A DNA stretch of 64,000 bases, taken from assembly GCA_035041965.1 (NCBI GenBank), contig JAPYMA010000323.1, positions 1-64,000 of the forward strand, given 5' to 3'. The DNA comes from Anisakis pegreffii (Eukaryota; Nematoda; Chromadorea; Rhabditida; Anisakidae). Shown one piece after another: positions 1 through 11,581 of this stretch. Every line of letters starts with the position of its first letter. Within the stretch, counting starts at the first letter, position 1. The translations under genes were made by a program, and so were the position numbers. The notes beneath the pieces are model-generated. The model was given only the letters and a program-made list of their open reading frames with translations, was not told where the DNA came from and did no database searches.

Positions 1-2845
1 GAGAAGACGGTGAGCTCGAATACATCAAAGTCAAATTTCTATAGTTATGTACAGCCTCTATTGATCTATAGTGATCATACGGGAGTGTGAATGAGCGACT
101 CAGCGCTAGATAAGATAGCTTTAAAAAATAGCTAGATCTCCTCAACTAAGCAAAATCGCTCGACAAAATATATGATTTTCTTTATCCAGAGATTCAGCTT
201 GATCGATTGGTGTGAAGAAATTGATATGTTACTGGTCAAAGCTGAGGGTACGGTAGGCTTGAATGTCTTTAACCGAATGGCATCACAAAAATTAATATAT
301 CTCCTCGAAAAGTGGGAATTTTCAAGCCGGCATTTCAGTGTTAGAAAGAAGAGATTCTGCTCAATCGAACGGTGTATAAATGATGATATGTTTCCGGGCA
401 AAGCTGAGAAGACAGTGAGCTTGAATACATCATCAAACTCAAATTTTCATTAATTAGGATCACAAAAATCCCTATATCTCCTCGCAAACTGGAAATTTTC
501 AAGCCGGCATTTCAGTGTTAGAAAGAAGAGATTCTGCTCAATCGAACGGTGTATAAATGATGATATGTTTCCGGGCAAAGCTGAGAAGACGGTGAGCTCG
601 AATACATCGAAGTCAAATTTCTATAGTTATGTACAGCCTCTATTGATCTATAGTGATCATACGGGAGTGTGAATGAGCGACTCAGCGCTAGATAAGATAG
701 CTTTAAAAATAGCTAGATCTCCTCAACTAAGCAAAATCGCTCGTCAAGATATATGATTTTCTTTATCCAGAGATTCAGCTCGATCGATTGGTGTGAAGAA
801 ATTGATATGTTACTGGTCAAAGCTGAGGTACGGTAGGCTTGAATGTCTTTAACCGAATGGCAATCACAAAAATTAATATATCTCCTCGAATAGTGGGAAT
901 TTTCAAGCCGGCATTTCAGTGTTGGAAAGAAGAGATTCTGCTCAATCGAACGATGTATAAATGATGATATGTTTCCGGGCAAAGCTGAGAAGACAGTGAG
1001 CTTGAATACATCATCAAACTCAAATTTTCATTAATTAGGATCACTACCGTCTCTTAGCCTTGCCTGGCAATAGACCATCATTTCATAGCCATTGTCACGA
1101 TTGAGCAGAAGATCTTCTGCTCAATGGTGACAATGGCTATGAAATGATGGTCTATTGCCAGGCAAGGCATAAGAGTCGTGTGAGTCCTAATTAATGAAAA
1201 TTTGAGTTTGATGATGTATTCAAGCTCACTGTCTTCTCAGCTTTGCCCGGAAACATATCATCATTTATACATCGTTCGATCGAGCAGAATCTCTTCTTTC
1301 CAACACTGAAATGCTGGCTTGAAAATTCCCACTATTCGAGGAGATATATTAATTTTTGTGATGCCATTCGGTTAAAGATATTCAAGCCTACCGTACCCTC
1401 AGCTTTGACCAGTAACATATCAATTTCTTCACACCAATCGATCAAGCTGAATCTCTGGATAAAGAAAATCATATATCTCGTCGAGCGATTTTGCTTAGTT
1501 GAGGAGATCTAGCTATTTTTTTAAAGCTATCTTATCTAGCGCTGAGTCGCTCATTCACACTCCCGTATGATCACTATAGATCAATAGAGGCTGTACATAA
1601 CTATAGAAATTTGACTTCGATGTATTCGAGCTCACCGTCTTCTCAGCTTTGCCCGGAAACATATCATCATTTATACATCGTTCGATTGAGCAGGATCTCT
1701 TCTTTCTAACGGTGAAATGCAGGCTTGAAAATTTCCAGTTTGCGAGGAGATATAGGGATTTTTGTGATCCTAATTAATGAAAATTTGAGTTTGATGATGT
1801 ATTCAAGCTCACTGTCTTCTCAGCTTTGCCCGGAAACATATCATCATTTATACATCGTTCGATCGAGCAGAATCTCTTCTTTCCAACACTGAAATGCTGG
1901 CTTGAAAATTCCCACTATTCGAGGAGATATATTAATTTTTGTGATGCCATTCGGTTAAAGATATTCAAGCCTACCGTACCCTCAGCTTTGACCAGTAACA
2001 TATCAATTTCTTCACACCAATCGATCAAGCTGAATCTCTGGATAAAGAAAATCATATATCTCGTCGAGCGATTTTGCTTAGTTGAGGAGATCTAGCTATT
2101 TTTTTAAAGCTATCTTATCTAGCGCTGAGTCGCTCATTCACACTCCCGTATGATCACTATAGATCAATAGAGGCTGTACATAACTATAGAAATTTGACTT
2201 CGATGTATTCGAGCTCACCGTCTTCTCAGCTTTGCCCGGAAACATATCATCATTTATACACCGTTCGATTGAGCAGGATCTCTTCTTTCTAACGGTGAAA
2301 TGCAGGCTTGAAAATTTCCAGTTTGCGAGGAGATATAGGGATTTTTGTGATCCTAATTAATGAAAATTTGAGTTTGATGATGTATTCAAGCTCACTGTCT
2401 TCTCAGCTTTGCCCGGAAACATATCATCATTTATACACCGTTTGATTGAACAGATTCTCTTCTTTCCAACACTGAAATGCCGGCTTGAAAATTCCCAGTT
2501 CACGAGGAGATATAGGGATTTTTGTGATCCTAATTAATGAAAATTTGAGTTTGATGATGTATTCAAGCTCACTGTCTTCTCAGCTTTGCCCGGAAACATA
2601 TCATCATTTATACATCGTTCGATCGAGCAGAATCTCTTCTTTCCAACACTGAAATGCTGGCTTGAAAATTCCCACTATTCGAGGAGATATATTAATTTTT
2701 GTGATGCCATTCGGTTAAAGATATTCAAGCCTACCGTACCCTCAGCTTTGACCAGTAACATATCAATTTCTTCACACCAATCGATCAAGCTGAATCTCTG
2801 GATAAAGAAAATCTTATATCTCGTCGAGCAATTTTCGTTGAATCA
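1..2845. repeat. Satellite array: 583-bp three-monomer units in a palindrome
   Basis: This stretch is a satellite array. On the right side a unit boundary (TCCTAATTAATG) recurs near 1184, 1767, 2350 and 2527, so two full 583-bp units are followed by one extra monomer of about 177 bp. Each unit holds three diverged monomers, each with a TATTCAAGC or TATTCGAGC block, a CTCAGCTTTG block, a CTCTTCTTTC-like block and a GAGGAGAT block. The left side (1 to about 1112) is the same array in inverse orientation; its boundaries near 447 and 1029 are 582 bp apart. The array is cut by the window start and ends near 2840. The 89-residue open frames that recur in it are by-products of the repeat and show no family resemblance. 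Confidence 0.93.
1030..1195. repeat. Near-perfect hairpin at the palindrome centre
   Basis: The two arms meet at GAGCAGAAGATCTTCTGCTC (1103-1122), a perfect 20-base palindrome. Pairing continues outward for roughly 65 bases per arm with few mismatches. For example, CTTGCCTGGCAATAGACC on the left is matched by GGTCTATTGCCAGGCAAG on the right. These central 130 bases are not part of the 583-bp unit, so they are a separate foldback insert or the junction of the inversion. Essentially no unpaired spacer is present. Confidence 0.9.
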
Positions 2846-2917
2846 CAACAAATTGCGATCACCTAACAAACGTACCAATATACGAATGAATATCAGTAAA
2901 AGCAACCTCGACTGCAT

Positions 2918-3027
2918 ACCTGGATTGGCCAGGCTATCAAACGCTCGCAACGTTGCTGGCCACAATGCTCGCGTTTCCTGCACATTATTTTAGCCTCAAT
3001 TTACGTCACCCCGCTGGCTAGGCGAGC
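2918..3027 (-). repeat. Interspersed repeat, truncated copy (core module)
   Basis: A copy of the window's most frequent interspersed repeat. It starts with CCTGGATTGGCCAGG and ends with GGCTAGGCGAGCAGGCC. Only the roughly 110-bp GC-richer half is present; the AT-rich half seen in the copies at 5492, 36950 and 38907 is missing. The copy begins about 80 bp after the satellite ends. Confidence 0.85.
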
Positions 3028-3369
3028 AGGCCACGACTGCATGCATTAATGTCAGACATCGGGATATTTGGTGCAAATTTTGTATCAGATTTAAGCTTGT
3101 TCATATCATATCTCATCAAATGTAGTCACTTGTATGACAATATTATTATTTCTGTAGTCGATTTTCTAGTTTAGTAAATCGCCAACCATAGTGCGTTCAC
3201 TCAAGACCTATTCTTACTTTCTCATACAGTGATCAATTTTTGTATGCGACAACCGTATACTTGTAAATATTACCATGCGTGTGCAATGGCAACAATAAAT
3301 CCTAAATGTTTATACAGAGCGAATCATTGTCGATGTTATTATCTCCGTAGTATCAAGTTGATTTTCTCG

Positions 3370-3625
3370 AGGTGTGGATATCCTTTTTGGGATAGAGGTA
3401 TAATATTTACAACGCAATATGGACTAGTACGGATATATTTCGGATGTCAAACTGTTATAATTGTAAATCGTTTCTTGTATTCATGGCCTGTTACATTTTA
3501 GTTTATTAATTTAGGGAGGTCATCAATTTATTTGTGATGAATTTTTGAGCGGATGGGAATTTCACTCATCAGTTATCTTAAGAAGTTGAGAAGTCGGTAA
3601 ACGTTTTTAAACTTTATGATGAAGA
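3370..3625. repeat. Duplicate of TMCO1 intron 2 sequence
   Basis: Two blocks here also occur, in the same order, inside TMCO1 intron 2. The first (TCCTTTTTGGGATAGAGG through GATGTCAAACTGTT) matches 4838-4930. The second (ATCAATTTATTTGTGATGAA through a TTATCTTAAG block) matches 4935-5030. A partial third copy of the first block lies at 4305-4400. The copies are diverged by point changes and small indels. Nothing resembling a TMCO1 exon accompanies this copy. Confidence 0.75.
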
Positions 3626-3629
3626 TGAA

Positions 3630-3748
3630 CGGCCTGCTCGCCTTGCCAGCGGGTTGGCGTAAACTGAAGCTGAAACAATGAGCACGGAAACGTGAGCATT
3701 GTGGCCAACAACGTTATAAACGTTTGGTAGCCTGGCCAATCCAGGTAA
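3630..3748 (+). repeat. Interspersed repeat, truncated copy
   Basis: Same core module as at 2918-3027 but in the opposite orientation. It runs from GGCCTGCTCGCC to GGCCAATCCAGG. The two copies face each other across about 600 bp of unrelated AT-rich DNA. Confidence 0.85.
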
Positions 3749-4597
3749 TGAGAAAGATGAAAGTTATTTTGATTACGTTAAGAACGATTGATTTGGTGGA
3801 ATGGGTATGTTTTCAGATACGATAATTGATTAGTTGACCGTAATAACGTACTGACAATGAAAGTAGTTCAACATTTCAGTTTTCATCTATCGAAGAGGGA
3901 ATACGAAATGCACTTCAATTATAATTCATCGTTACTCAACAACAAGTGAATAAAATTCAGCGGATATATATTATCAGAAGGAAGTATTGGTAGAAAAAAT
4001 TTTTCGCGTGACAGTCAAAATTATCCACATTTCAGTCGAATGTTGTTTGTTGTTGATGATTTTGGTAGTGTTGGAGATATGAAGAGGCGTAAATTTTTTG
4101 TTTCATTTATTCAGTACGGGTCATATGCTGAATCGATTCCGAATGAAATGGATTCAATTCAATTCGGATACCTTATGAAGGGCAGGCAGGATCGCTTAAC
4201 CATTAGTTTTCGATTTAGTTTTTTGTTAAAAATTTTACAATTTTTGGTACAAATTTTTTCGTTACGTCACTGTTACAAAGAAATTCCATTTACAAGTTTT
4301 TAAAGATATAGGAATCCTTTTCGGGATAAGGTATTTGCAACGCGATATGGAATAGTAGCCAGATGATATTTGAGATGTCAAATTGTTATAGTCTCAAATC
4401 GCCTGTTGAGTTTTATTTCATGAAATTGATGATATCAATGATTCAAAATATTGGTAATAACAGCGACGATGGTAACGTAACAATCATGAAAACTATGACA
4501 ATATGATAACAGATTAGACTATGAAGTGTCTACGTGAAACTATTAACTGTTAAACATAAAGATACGGGATGGAATAGCCGAAGGATGATGAAAACAA

Positions 4598-5926
4598 TCA
4601 ACGTAAATAACTGAAATTCGGAGAGACATTATTGGAGGTGCCAAAGAAATTCGGTTGCGACTGTCGGTTCATGGCTCGGGACGGTGCGAATCCGAGTGCT
4701 TTCTGTAGATTCTGACGGATGGTCATCGTGCAAAGGATGTAGAGGAAGATGAACGAACAGTCTGTGTGATCGTCACCCAACAAGTTTCTGAACGTTTACG
4801 TATGGTTTAGGATCATTTGCAAGTTTCTCGAGATACGGAATTCCTTTTCGGGATAAGATATTTACAACGGATAAGGAATAGTAGCCTGATATTTGACATG
4901 TCAAACTGTTGTAATCTCAAATCGCCTGTTTCCATCCATCAGTTTATTTGTGATGAATTCGTGAGTGAATAAGTAATTTTGCTCATTAATTATCTTAAGC
5001 AGTTAAGGAATCGGTGAGCATTTTACAATTTTATAGGAAAGATAAAATTTACTGCTCTCAATCTTTATGAGAAAAAAAATTATTCACAACAACTATGAAC
5101 TGAACTGAATCATAGAACACACTGATAGGAATGAAATTTGAGTTGAGTGGAGAATGAGAAATCTTTAACGTTAACAGATCGCGAACATACCGATGTGATA
5201 AGCCTTGTATCCAAGATATCGGCGTAAACGGTAATTTGGCCACAACACGACCTTCGAATAGTGATGAAAATGTCGATAGCAAAGCCGTGAATGCGAAGCC
5301 GATGGCGAGCATACTCTTCATCTTGAACATACTCATGTCTCGATTTGTCGCCTTCAATCGCTCCTCTTCACGTTCGATCTTCCTTTTGGCCAGTCGATCA
5401 GCTTCTGCTGTCGTCTCCTTCTGCAGTTTATTACTTCATTACCACTCGAATTATTATAGTTACTTGGACACCAAGTGGTTGTTTTGTCAACCGCTGTGAG
5501 GGATCGGCGGAATATTCATTTTATTAGAGTTATGATTATTTACTGGATTGATATTTGGCTACAATTAATTATGCAAAGTATTCACGTCAACTAATTAATT
5601 ACTCGGTTGTATTCGGTTGGCCTGCTCGCCTAGCCAGCGGGTTGGCGTAAATTGAGGCTAAAACAATGTGCACGGAAACGCGAGCATTGTAGCCAGCAAC
5701 ATTACAAACGTTTGATAGCCTAGCCAGTCCAGATAATCATTACCACTCGAACAAAAATCCCGTAACAAGCAATTACCTTCCTTTCCAATTTCTTTGTTTT
5801 TCGTTCCATTTCATTCTTTAGCCGTTTATATTGATCACTTCTATAAACCAATATATAAGTCAACGCCTCACCAACCAATGCTGTACAGACCGCAATAAAA
5901 ATTATCAACAAACAGTCCATATACAT
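4598..5926 (-). CDS. TMCO1: TMCO1 (ER calcium load-activated channel / translocon-associated EMC3-like protein)
   Basis: Three exons on the minus strand: 5926-5777, 5420-5191 and 4787-4598. They splice in phases 0 and 2 to 189 aa; human TMCO1 has 188. Residues 5-28 form the first membrane segment. Residues 31-75 are the charged coiled coil (YKRLKNEM then repeated K/E). The TNRDMSMFKMKSMLAIGF block precedes the second hydrophobic segment (87-102). RVVAKLPFTP, GLSHRNLLGDD and DCSFIFLYILC are the family's hallmark stretches. The Arg codon before NLLGDD is completed across intron 2, which supports the junction. In the family the protein sits in the ER membrane, where it has been described as a calcium-leak channel and as a multipass-translocon component. 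Intron 1 (356 bp) carries an interspersed repeat and intron 2 (403 bp) carries sequence duplicated downstream of the gene. A start two codons downstream (second Met) is also possible. Confidence 0.96.
5492..5737 (+). repeat. Interspersed repeat, full-length copy inside TMCO1 intron 1
   Basis: A copy of about 245 bp. It has an AT-rich half beginning CGCTGTGAGGGATCGGCGG, a GGCCTGCTCGCC...TTGGCGTAAA core, and an end near GCCTAGCCAGTCCAG. It matches the copies at 36950-37201 and 38907-39147 over its whole length. It lies wholly inside intron 1 and leaves both splice sites intact. Confidence 0.85.
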
Positions 5927-6747
5927 CTTTTTTATTACTCGTTTCTCTTCCGCTTGCCTTCTGCAACAATATTTTCAATAAGAAAGGCCGTATTGAGCAG
6001 CAAATTATAAAAATAATTCAATTGCAATAATTTCGAAAACTTTAAAGACTAATTTGAAATATTCTGCTGCACACCACAGTATGTTGTTTTCAAAAAACAT
6101 TTCTGTCACATTACACAAAATTAAAAAGGATTCAACCTCTTCCCATTTCAATTCCTCGCAAAATGAATAATGTATTCGGAAGTGAAATTTCAGAATTTTC
6201 ACAACAATTCAATCCGAAAACATAACCGAAATATTTGTTTCAACCCAAAAACTGATCGAAAAAATTTAACAATTGATTTTAAAATAATTTCTGAACAAAA
6301 TAAAACACATTAAGATAACATCCAACGATTACTGGATATCGTATGACCATTGCGATAATCAAACCGAATTGATAAATCCAAAGACAAACAACAAAATCAT
6401 TTATTGTTAATAACCAAAAAACAACTCAACAACGAAATTCACCATAACAATAACGATAATATCAATAGATAACAAAGATAAGCACACAACACCGAGCTTA
6501 CTGTTGCGCTATATCAAATGAATAGATTCAGAATCACACTAATCCAGCCCTCATACTATCATATGCACATTTCTTCACATATAATCTCTAATTTCACTGT
6601 TCCATTTTGACTTCTCAACTGATATTTCTGAGCAGAAAGCGAATTAAGTTAAATACGAGTGAAGACTTCGTCTTATAAATGAAAACTTCTAATTACTTCT
6701 TCTTACGCAATAATATTTGTTATAGTTCTTAAAAGAAATACTATTTG
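5927..6747. other. Intergenic, TMCO1 upstream / FARSB downstream
   Basis: AT-rich spacer between the 3' end of FARSB and the start of TMCO1, both on the minus strand. I see no gene, structured RNA or repeat. The TMCO1 promoter should lie at its left edge, but no TATA box can be singled out in this composition. Confidence 0.6.
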
Positions 6748-9700
6748 TTATAAGAACGGTTCGATATTCAGTTCGAAAGCAGACACTGGTAATGTCAGAG
6801 CGAATGCATTCAAAACATCCGGATTTAGCACACCCATCCTGCCGATCTCCTTCGATCCGATCATGATCGCAGCACATCGTCCATCCAAATAAGTGGTGTC
6901 CTCAATTGGTTCATACCGATATCCGTCCTCACCCGCCAACCACTTCACACTCAACAGTTGCATCACTCGATCCACCAATCCATGGATCTTCTCAAATCCG
7001 GACGTTTTACTATAAAATATCGCTGCTAAACGTCGTTCATTTCGCGCACCCACCTCTGCAATATTTGTTCATTTTCACACTAAATCAAAGTGAAATTATT
7101 CGACAGCTATATGACATCAAAGCTCATTCACTCGCCTGCTTCTAACTGATAATAAGGCAAGCCAGGCTCATTTCAATAAACCCGTATGCGGTATCTGAAG
7201 ATCGTCTGCACCTCTTCTCTAAGCTAAGAGTAATGGATAACTTACGAGTTTGTGTATTTGCCTGTTACATGTTATACATACATATCAATAGCAGTATGTA
7301 TCCAATAATCAAAGGTACTCAAGGGAAATAAAAAGACCACTCGGAAGACCTCCAATAAGATGGAAAGACGATATTACAAAGAAACTGGGTAACACCTGGC
7401 ACAGGGAAAGCAAGATCAAGGATCGAATGGAAACGCATTGTGGCCAGCAACGTTACAAACGTTTGATAACCTGGCCAATCCAGGCAATCCAGGTAACGTA
7501 TCCACTAACTCAATTATTTAAACAATCAACAAAGATTAAAAGCAAACGACATGAACTTAAAATAAATCGAATACATACAAGAAGACAAACCTGAATTCTT
7601 ATCCTTAATAACAACATCCTGTAATTCGAACAATTTCAAAGGTAACGGCATATCTTTGTTTGACGCGATTGTCTTCAATAGACCAGGAAATAGAGAGGTG
7701 CGAGCTACCTGAACAATAATACAAATTGCATTAATATATACTACTATGAACCTTTCTCTTAACATCTCTTCTACGACAGTAGGCAGGCATATCACATAAG
7801 CACTGTTCGTAAGAAATTTCCTTCTGAATGGATTCATTGATTTCATATTTAGAAGTGTCTATGATAATGATTATAATGGTAGTATTAATGATAGTGATCG
7901 CAATGACAAGACAAACCTGGAATTCGATGGTTTTTGGATTCGCAATCTTTACAGCTGATTCGAGACCATTTGCTTTACACAACTTTGTTGAAACATCATC
8001 ACTACTACACTGAAACCAAACAAAAGGTTGTGTTTTGTTTGTGTGATATGATAGTAACAATAATAACAGTCACGACATTTAATAACAGACACTACAATAC
8101 AATAAAAAACAAATAATTAACAATAATAACAAATAACAAATTATGATAGACGATGAATTACGACAGATGTTAAATAACAATAACAAATAACAAGTAATAA
8201 CAGATAATTAAATAAATAATAATAACATACAGTTAAACAGAAACAATAACACTTATGACAGACGATGAACGGCACTTAAAAGCACAAGAGCAGCAAAAAC
8301 GAACCAGGGCGAAGTTGAGAACTTCTGTCCATCCAGCGTTAGCGACCTCTTGGCGTAATAAATCCGAAAGTTTATTCAAATCGAACGCTTCGGCGATAGT
8401 ATGCTCTTTTGGAAGTTGGTACTGGATTCTGTTGAAACCATACGCTATGGCCACATCCTCGGCGATATCACATTCGTGTAATATATCGTGTCGCGTCGGT
8501 GGAACTATCACCTTTACGTTCATCAACATCATTATCATTATTACTGTTATTGTTACCATTGTTACTAACAGGGTAAGATTATTCCTATCATTATCACTAG
8601 CATTGTTAACCTAATCATGAGTAAACCAATCATAAATAAAACATCACCCGTATACCTAGAATTCAATCAAGAAATAACACTGAAATGTTTCAGAAAACCA
8701 ATATTACAATCGAACCGAACTACACCGATGGCGGCAGTGTCAAAGCATCAATGAGAAGTATAGGTGTACGCGAATGAATCTGACAAATGCGTAAATGTAT
8801 TAGAAGATGAAAAGAGATACGTCGATGGTTTGATTGTCTTTCTCGGAGATATTCGCCGTTAAGGACATTCTGGTTAAAAGTTGTGACATTTCCTTTGCAT
8901 CCAATTTCAGTCCAATCTTCGTGTTGATTCGAGCAACGTTCACCTCTTGATGACGATACGCTAGCTCCTTCAATCATACATTAAAATATATCTGTAACAA
9001 TTAATCTCATAAAAATAACACTCTCAACTAGATAATATTCTGTTTCATACTGTCAATTTTCAGCGATGCCAACAATATTTCTGTGATCGAAAACTGCAAT
9101 AATTAATGCATTGTTATCATTCAATAGGTTATGTGGAACTACAGACCCAACACCTATCTGAACAATAATAAATAAACAACTAAGCTAAACAAATAAAAGC
9201 GCGGTACAGATCGCTCGATAAAGAAACTGCAACATACCGGATATTGCACAATGTTTCCATTGACGTCCTTCACATCAACCGCTTCAACTCTAAACAATTT
9301 CATCACATTTCTAATCAAATTCATAATCTATCAAATCACATATGAATATTCTCACCTAAATTCATCCAATAAACCTCTACAAAACTCTTTCAACAACATC
9401 AACAATAATGGAAATAATAAAAGAAACATTAATAAGAGCAAATGAACCAACGTGAATGGTTTCTCACAATACTGACTGAACAACGTTACAACTGTATCTA
9501 AGACGATCACTGCCTTCTGCAGGTCAGTGGCTGTTGCTTCGATGAATATATTACGTGTACCCAAATGAATTTTTGAATGTTCACCTACAAATATCACACA
9601 TTTAGTCAAGTAACAATCACAATAACTCATTTTCTGTTTTAAACCACCAACTAAACCACAAATATCACTAAATTCTTCCCTGCTTCAGACTGTTTTTCAA

Positions 9701-11581
9701 AAACAATGCCAATACCGCATCGAACCATTCACTTCGTGGAAGTCTGATGTCGATTAATGATTTGGAAATCGCACCTATTCAAAGGCTACTCTCCCACAGT
9801 GCCCAATATCAAATATAATTTTTTGAAATTCAAAAATATCGATAAAAACAACAGTAATAATAACCGTTGATAATTGGTGGCATAGACAAGACAATACCAT
9901 TACTATCTCTGATAACTGGATAACGCTCCTTACCAGCAATGATCGGCAAATATGGCTTCAGATGACTTTCGTTCTGTAAATTTTTTTCGACTAACTTATA
10001 ATCACTGAACAATCACTCGATAATTAAATTCCATTAATTCATACGAACTTCAATAAGAACATGACCACTCAATTCAACAAGTACAATAAACAAACCGAGT
10101 AATGAACCATCAACTCCTCAGCAGTAAATTCCTTCGTTTCGTTCAGTGGTTTGAAACGTATCTCATTTGGTTTCTCGGCACCATAATAAAATGGTCCTGA
10201 AACAATATCAAAAAATGTTAATACATATAAACAATTACAATGATAATAACAACACAGTAATAAAGTATAACAGTAAGGTACAATAATAATTCGGTAATAA
10301 CAATAATATACAATAAAGTAAAACGAGTAATATACAATAATAAAAACAACCTTGAACAGTATCCAGATCATGAGTGCCAATCGCCACTAAGGTTCTTTTA
10401 CGACAAATGTTTTGATGGAGTTTATCTTGTAAGTCAATAAAGGATGCATATGAATCTTGATCCAGCTTCACATTTCTTAATATTGCACCAACTACATACG
10501 GACGTACTTCTTTGGTTTCTGCTTTCACGATTATCATCTCATTCTTATTATTTCGTCCTTTCAGCAACTCGTATTTCGGTTGATTTATTCTAAATTTGCA
10601 TTTTCATTACATTAAAATATTCTAAATTTGCATTTTCTTTACATTAAAATATTCTAAATTTGCATTTTCTTTACATTAAAATATTCTAAATTTGCATTTT
10701 CATTATATTAAAACATAATCCTATCCTGGTACCTTCTAGTTAATATGTTTATGAAAAAAATATATTTTAGCGGTACAAGTCTCATCGCGAACTTTGGGTG
10801 AGCGTCAGCTCCGCAGTTCAGGTTTCAATATAAACTCAGGATAAAACTTAGACCAAGCTCCATAGTGAGGTTCAGTCGAATGCAAGGTAAGCTTTAGCTT
10901 AAGGTTGGTGTGTAGTTCAGCCCTCTCCCATAAATACGGTGAATATAAGATTATCTTCAAAATGATAGCAATATCACAAAGTAAAAGTAATCATGAATGT
11001 AAATCTTAAAGTAAAACCACACTTACTCGCTCAAAAATATTCGCAGCGCACGAGAAAGACCTTCCACCGAAAGCAGGTCATATCGATTCGCAGGTAGTTC
11101 TATCTTATAGACGTCTTCTTCACACACACCTTCATCTGCTTTCACCTTCTTTTTATCACCTCTTTCCTTTTCCAATGCTATTCGTTCATTTGTCTACAAC
11201 ATTTTATTACTATTATCATTACTATTATATATTTTACTATCATTATCTTTAATATATTCACTTACTTGAACTCAACAAAATAAAAGTTAGCTAATGAAAT
11301 GAAGAACACAGAAACTGACCACTTCATCCAACTCGAGACCATAATCGAATAACAATTCATCGAATTCTTTTTCAGCTGTAATTTGAAAATATACGCACAA
11401 TTAACGTAAATGATGTTAATTCAAAATTAACATAAACATAAAACTTTGTGTATTCATTAAATGAATCTAAATCACTTCAAAATAAGAATAATCTCAACGA
11501 ATTAAATGAAACCAATAACTTACAATAAACTTTCTCGAAGTGCTTGTCGATTAACGTTTTTCGAATACCAATAATTGGCAT
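6748..11581 (-). CDS. FARSB: Phenylalanyl-tRNA synthetase beta subunit, cytoplasmic
   Basis: Thirteen minus-strand exons: 11581-11524, 11375-11320, 11193-11027, 10589-10351, 10196-10096, 9973-9865, 9584-9452, 9289-9238, 8967-8821, 8511-8305, 8009-7917, 7708-7591 and 7055-6748. They join in frame to 595 aa (human 589). Family landmarks appear in order: the [16 protein letters not shown]-terminus, [19 protein letters not shown], the B3/4 region with [27 protein letters not shown] and [11 protein letters not shown], the B5 region with [22 protein letters not shown], the core with [21 protein letters not shown], and the C-terminus GVLNPDVL...NIEPFL. The product pairs with the alpha subunit to charge tRNA-Phe in the cytosol. 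Two acceptors end in AAG (exons 9 and 10). Exon 4's acceptor lies inside a 32-bp tandem repeat. The last intron holds a repeat fragment at 7434-7493. Confidence 0.96.
7434..7493 (+). repeat. Interspersed repeat, 60-bp fragment in FARSB intron 12
   Basis: Only the terminal part remains (GCATTGTGGCCAGCAACG through two CAATCCAGG motifs). The CAATCCAGG motif is doubled here, as in the copies at 15906 and 36950. This suggests a variable short tandem at this end of the element. Confidence 0.8.
10581..10711. repeat. Four tandem 32-bp repeats at the FARSB exon 4 acceptor
   Basis: The unit TCTAAATTTGCATTTTC plus a CATTACATTAAAATAT-like tail repeats four times with one or two base changes. On the minus strand every copy contains GCAAATTTAGAAT. 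The copy nearest the gene provides the exon 4 acceptor (AAATTTAG, exon starting at 10589). The other three copies are potential decoy acceptors 32, 64 and 96 bp upstream. Confidence 0.9.

Larger units (their letters stand above)
2846..4597. other. Gene-free region with repeat copies
   Basis: No gene is supported here. The stretch holds two inverted copies of the GGCCTGCTCGCC repeat (about 2918-3027 and 3630-3748). It also holds two copies of a roughly 95-bp block (about 3370-3475 and 4305-4400) that recurs inside TMCO1 intron 2, and a second block (3520-3625) that also recurs in that intron. The short open frames here have no recognisable domains. Confidence 0.7.

Noticed and set aside
132..2993. 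Repeated 89- to 135-codon open frames as a gene family
   Set aside because: They occur on both strands exactly at the satellite period, share all their sequence with the repeat, and have no domain or splice context.
7826..8614. Plus-strand ORFs opposite FARSB exons 10-11
   Set aside because: They are antisense shadows; the minus strand carries the conserved synthetase sequence.
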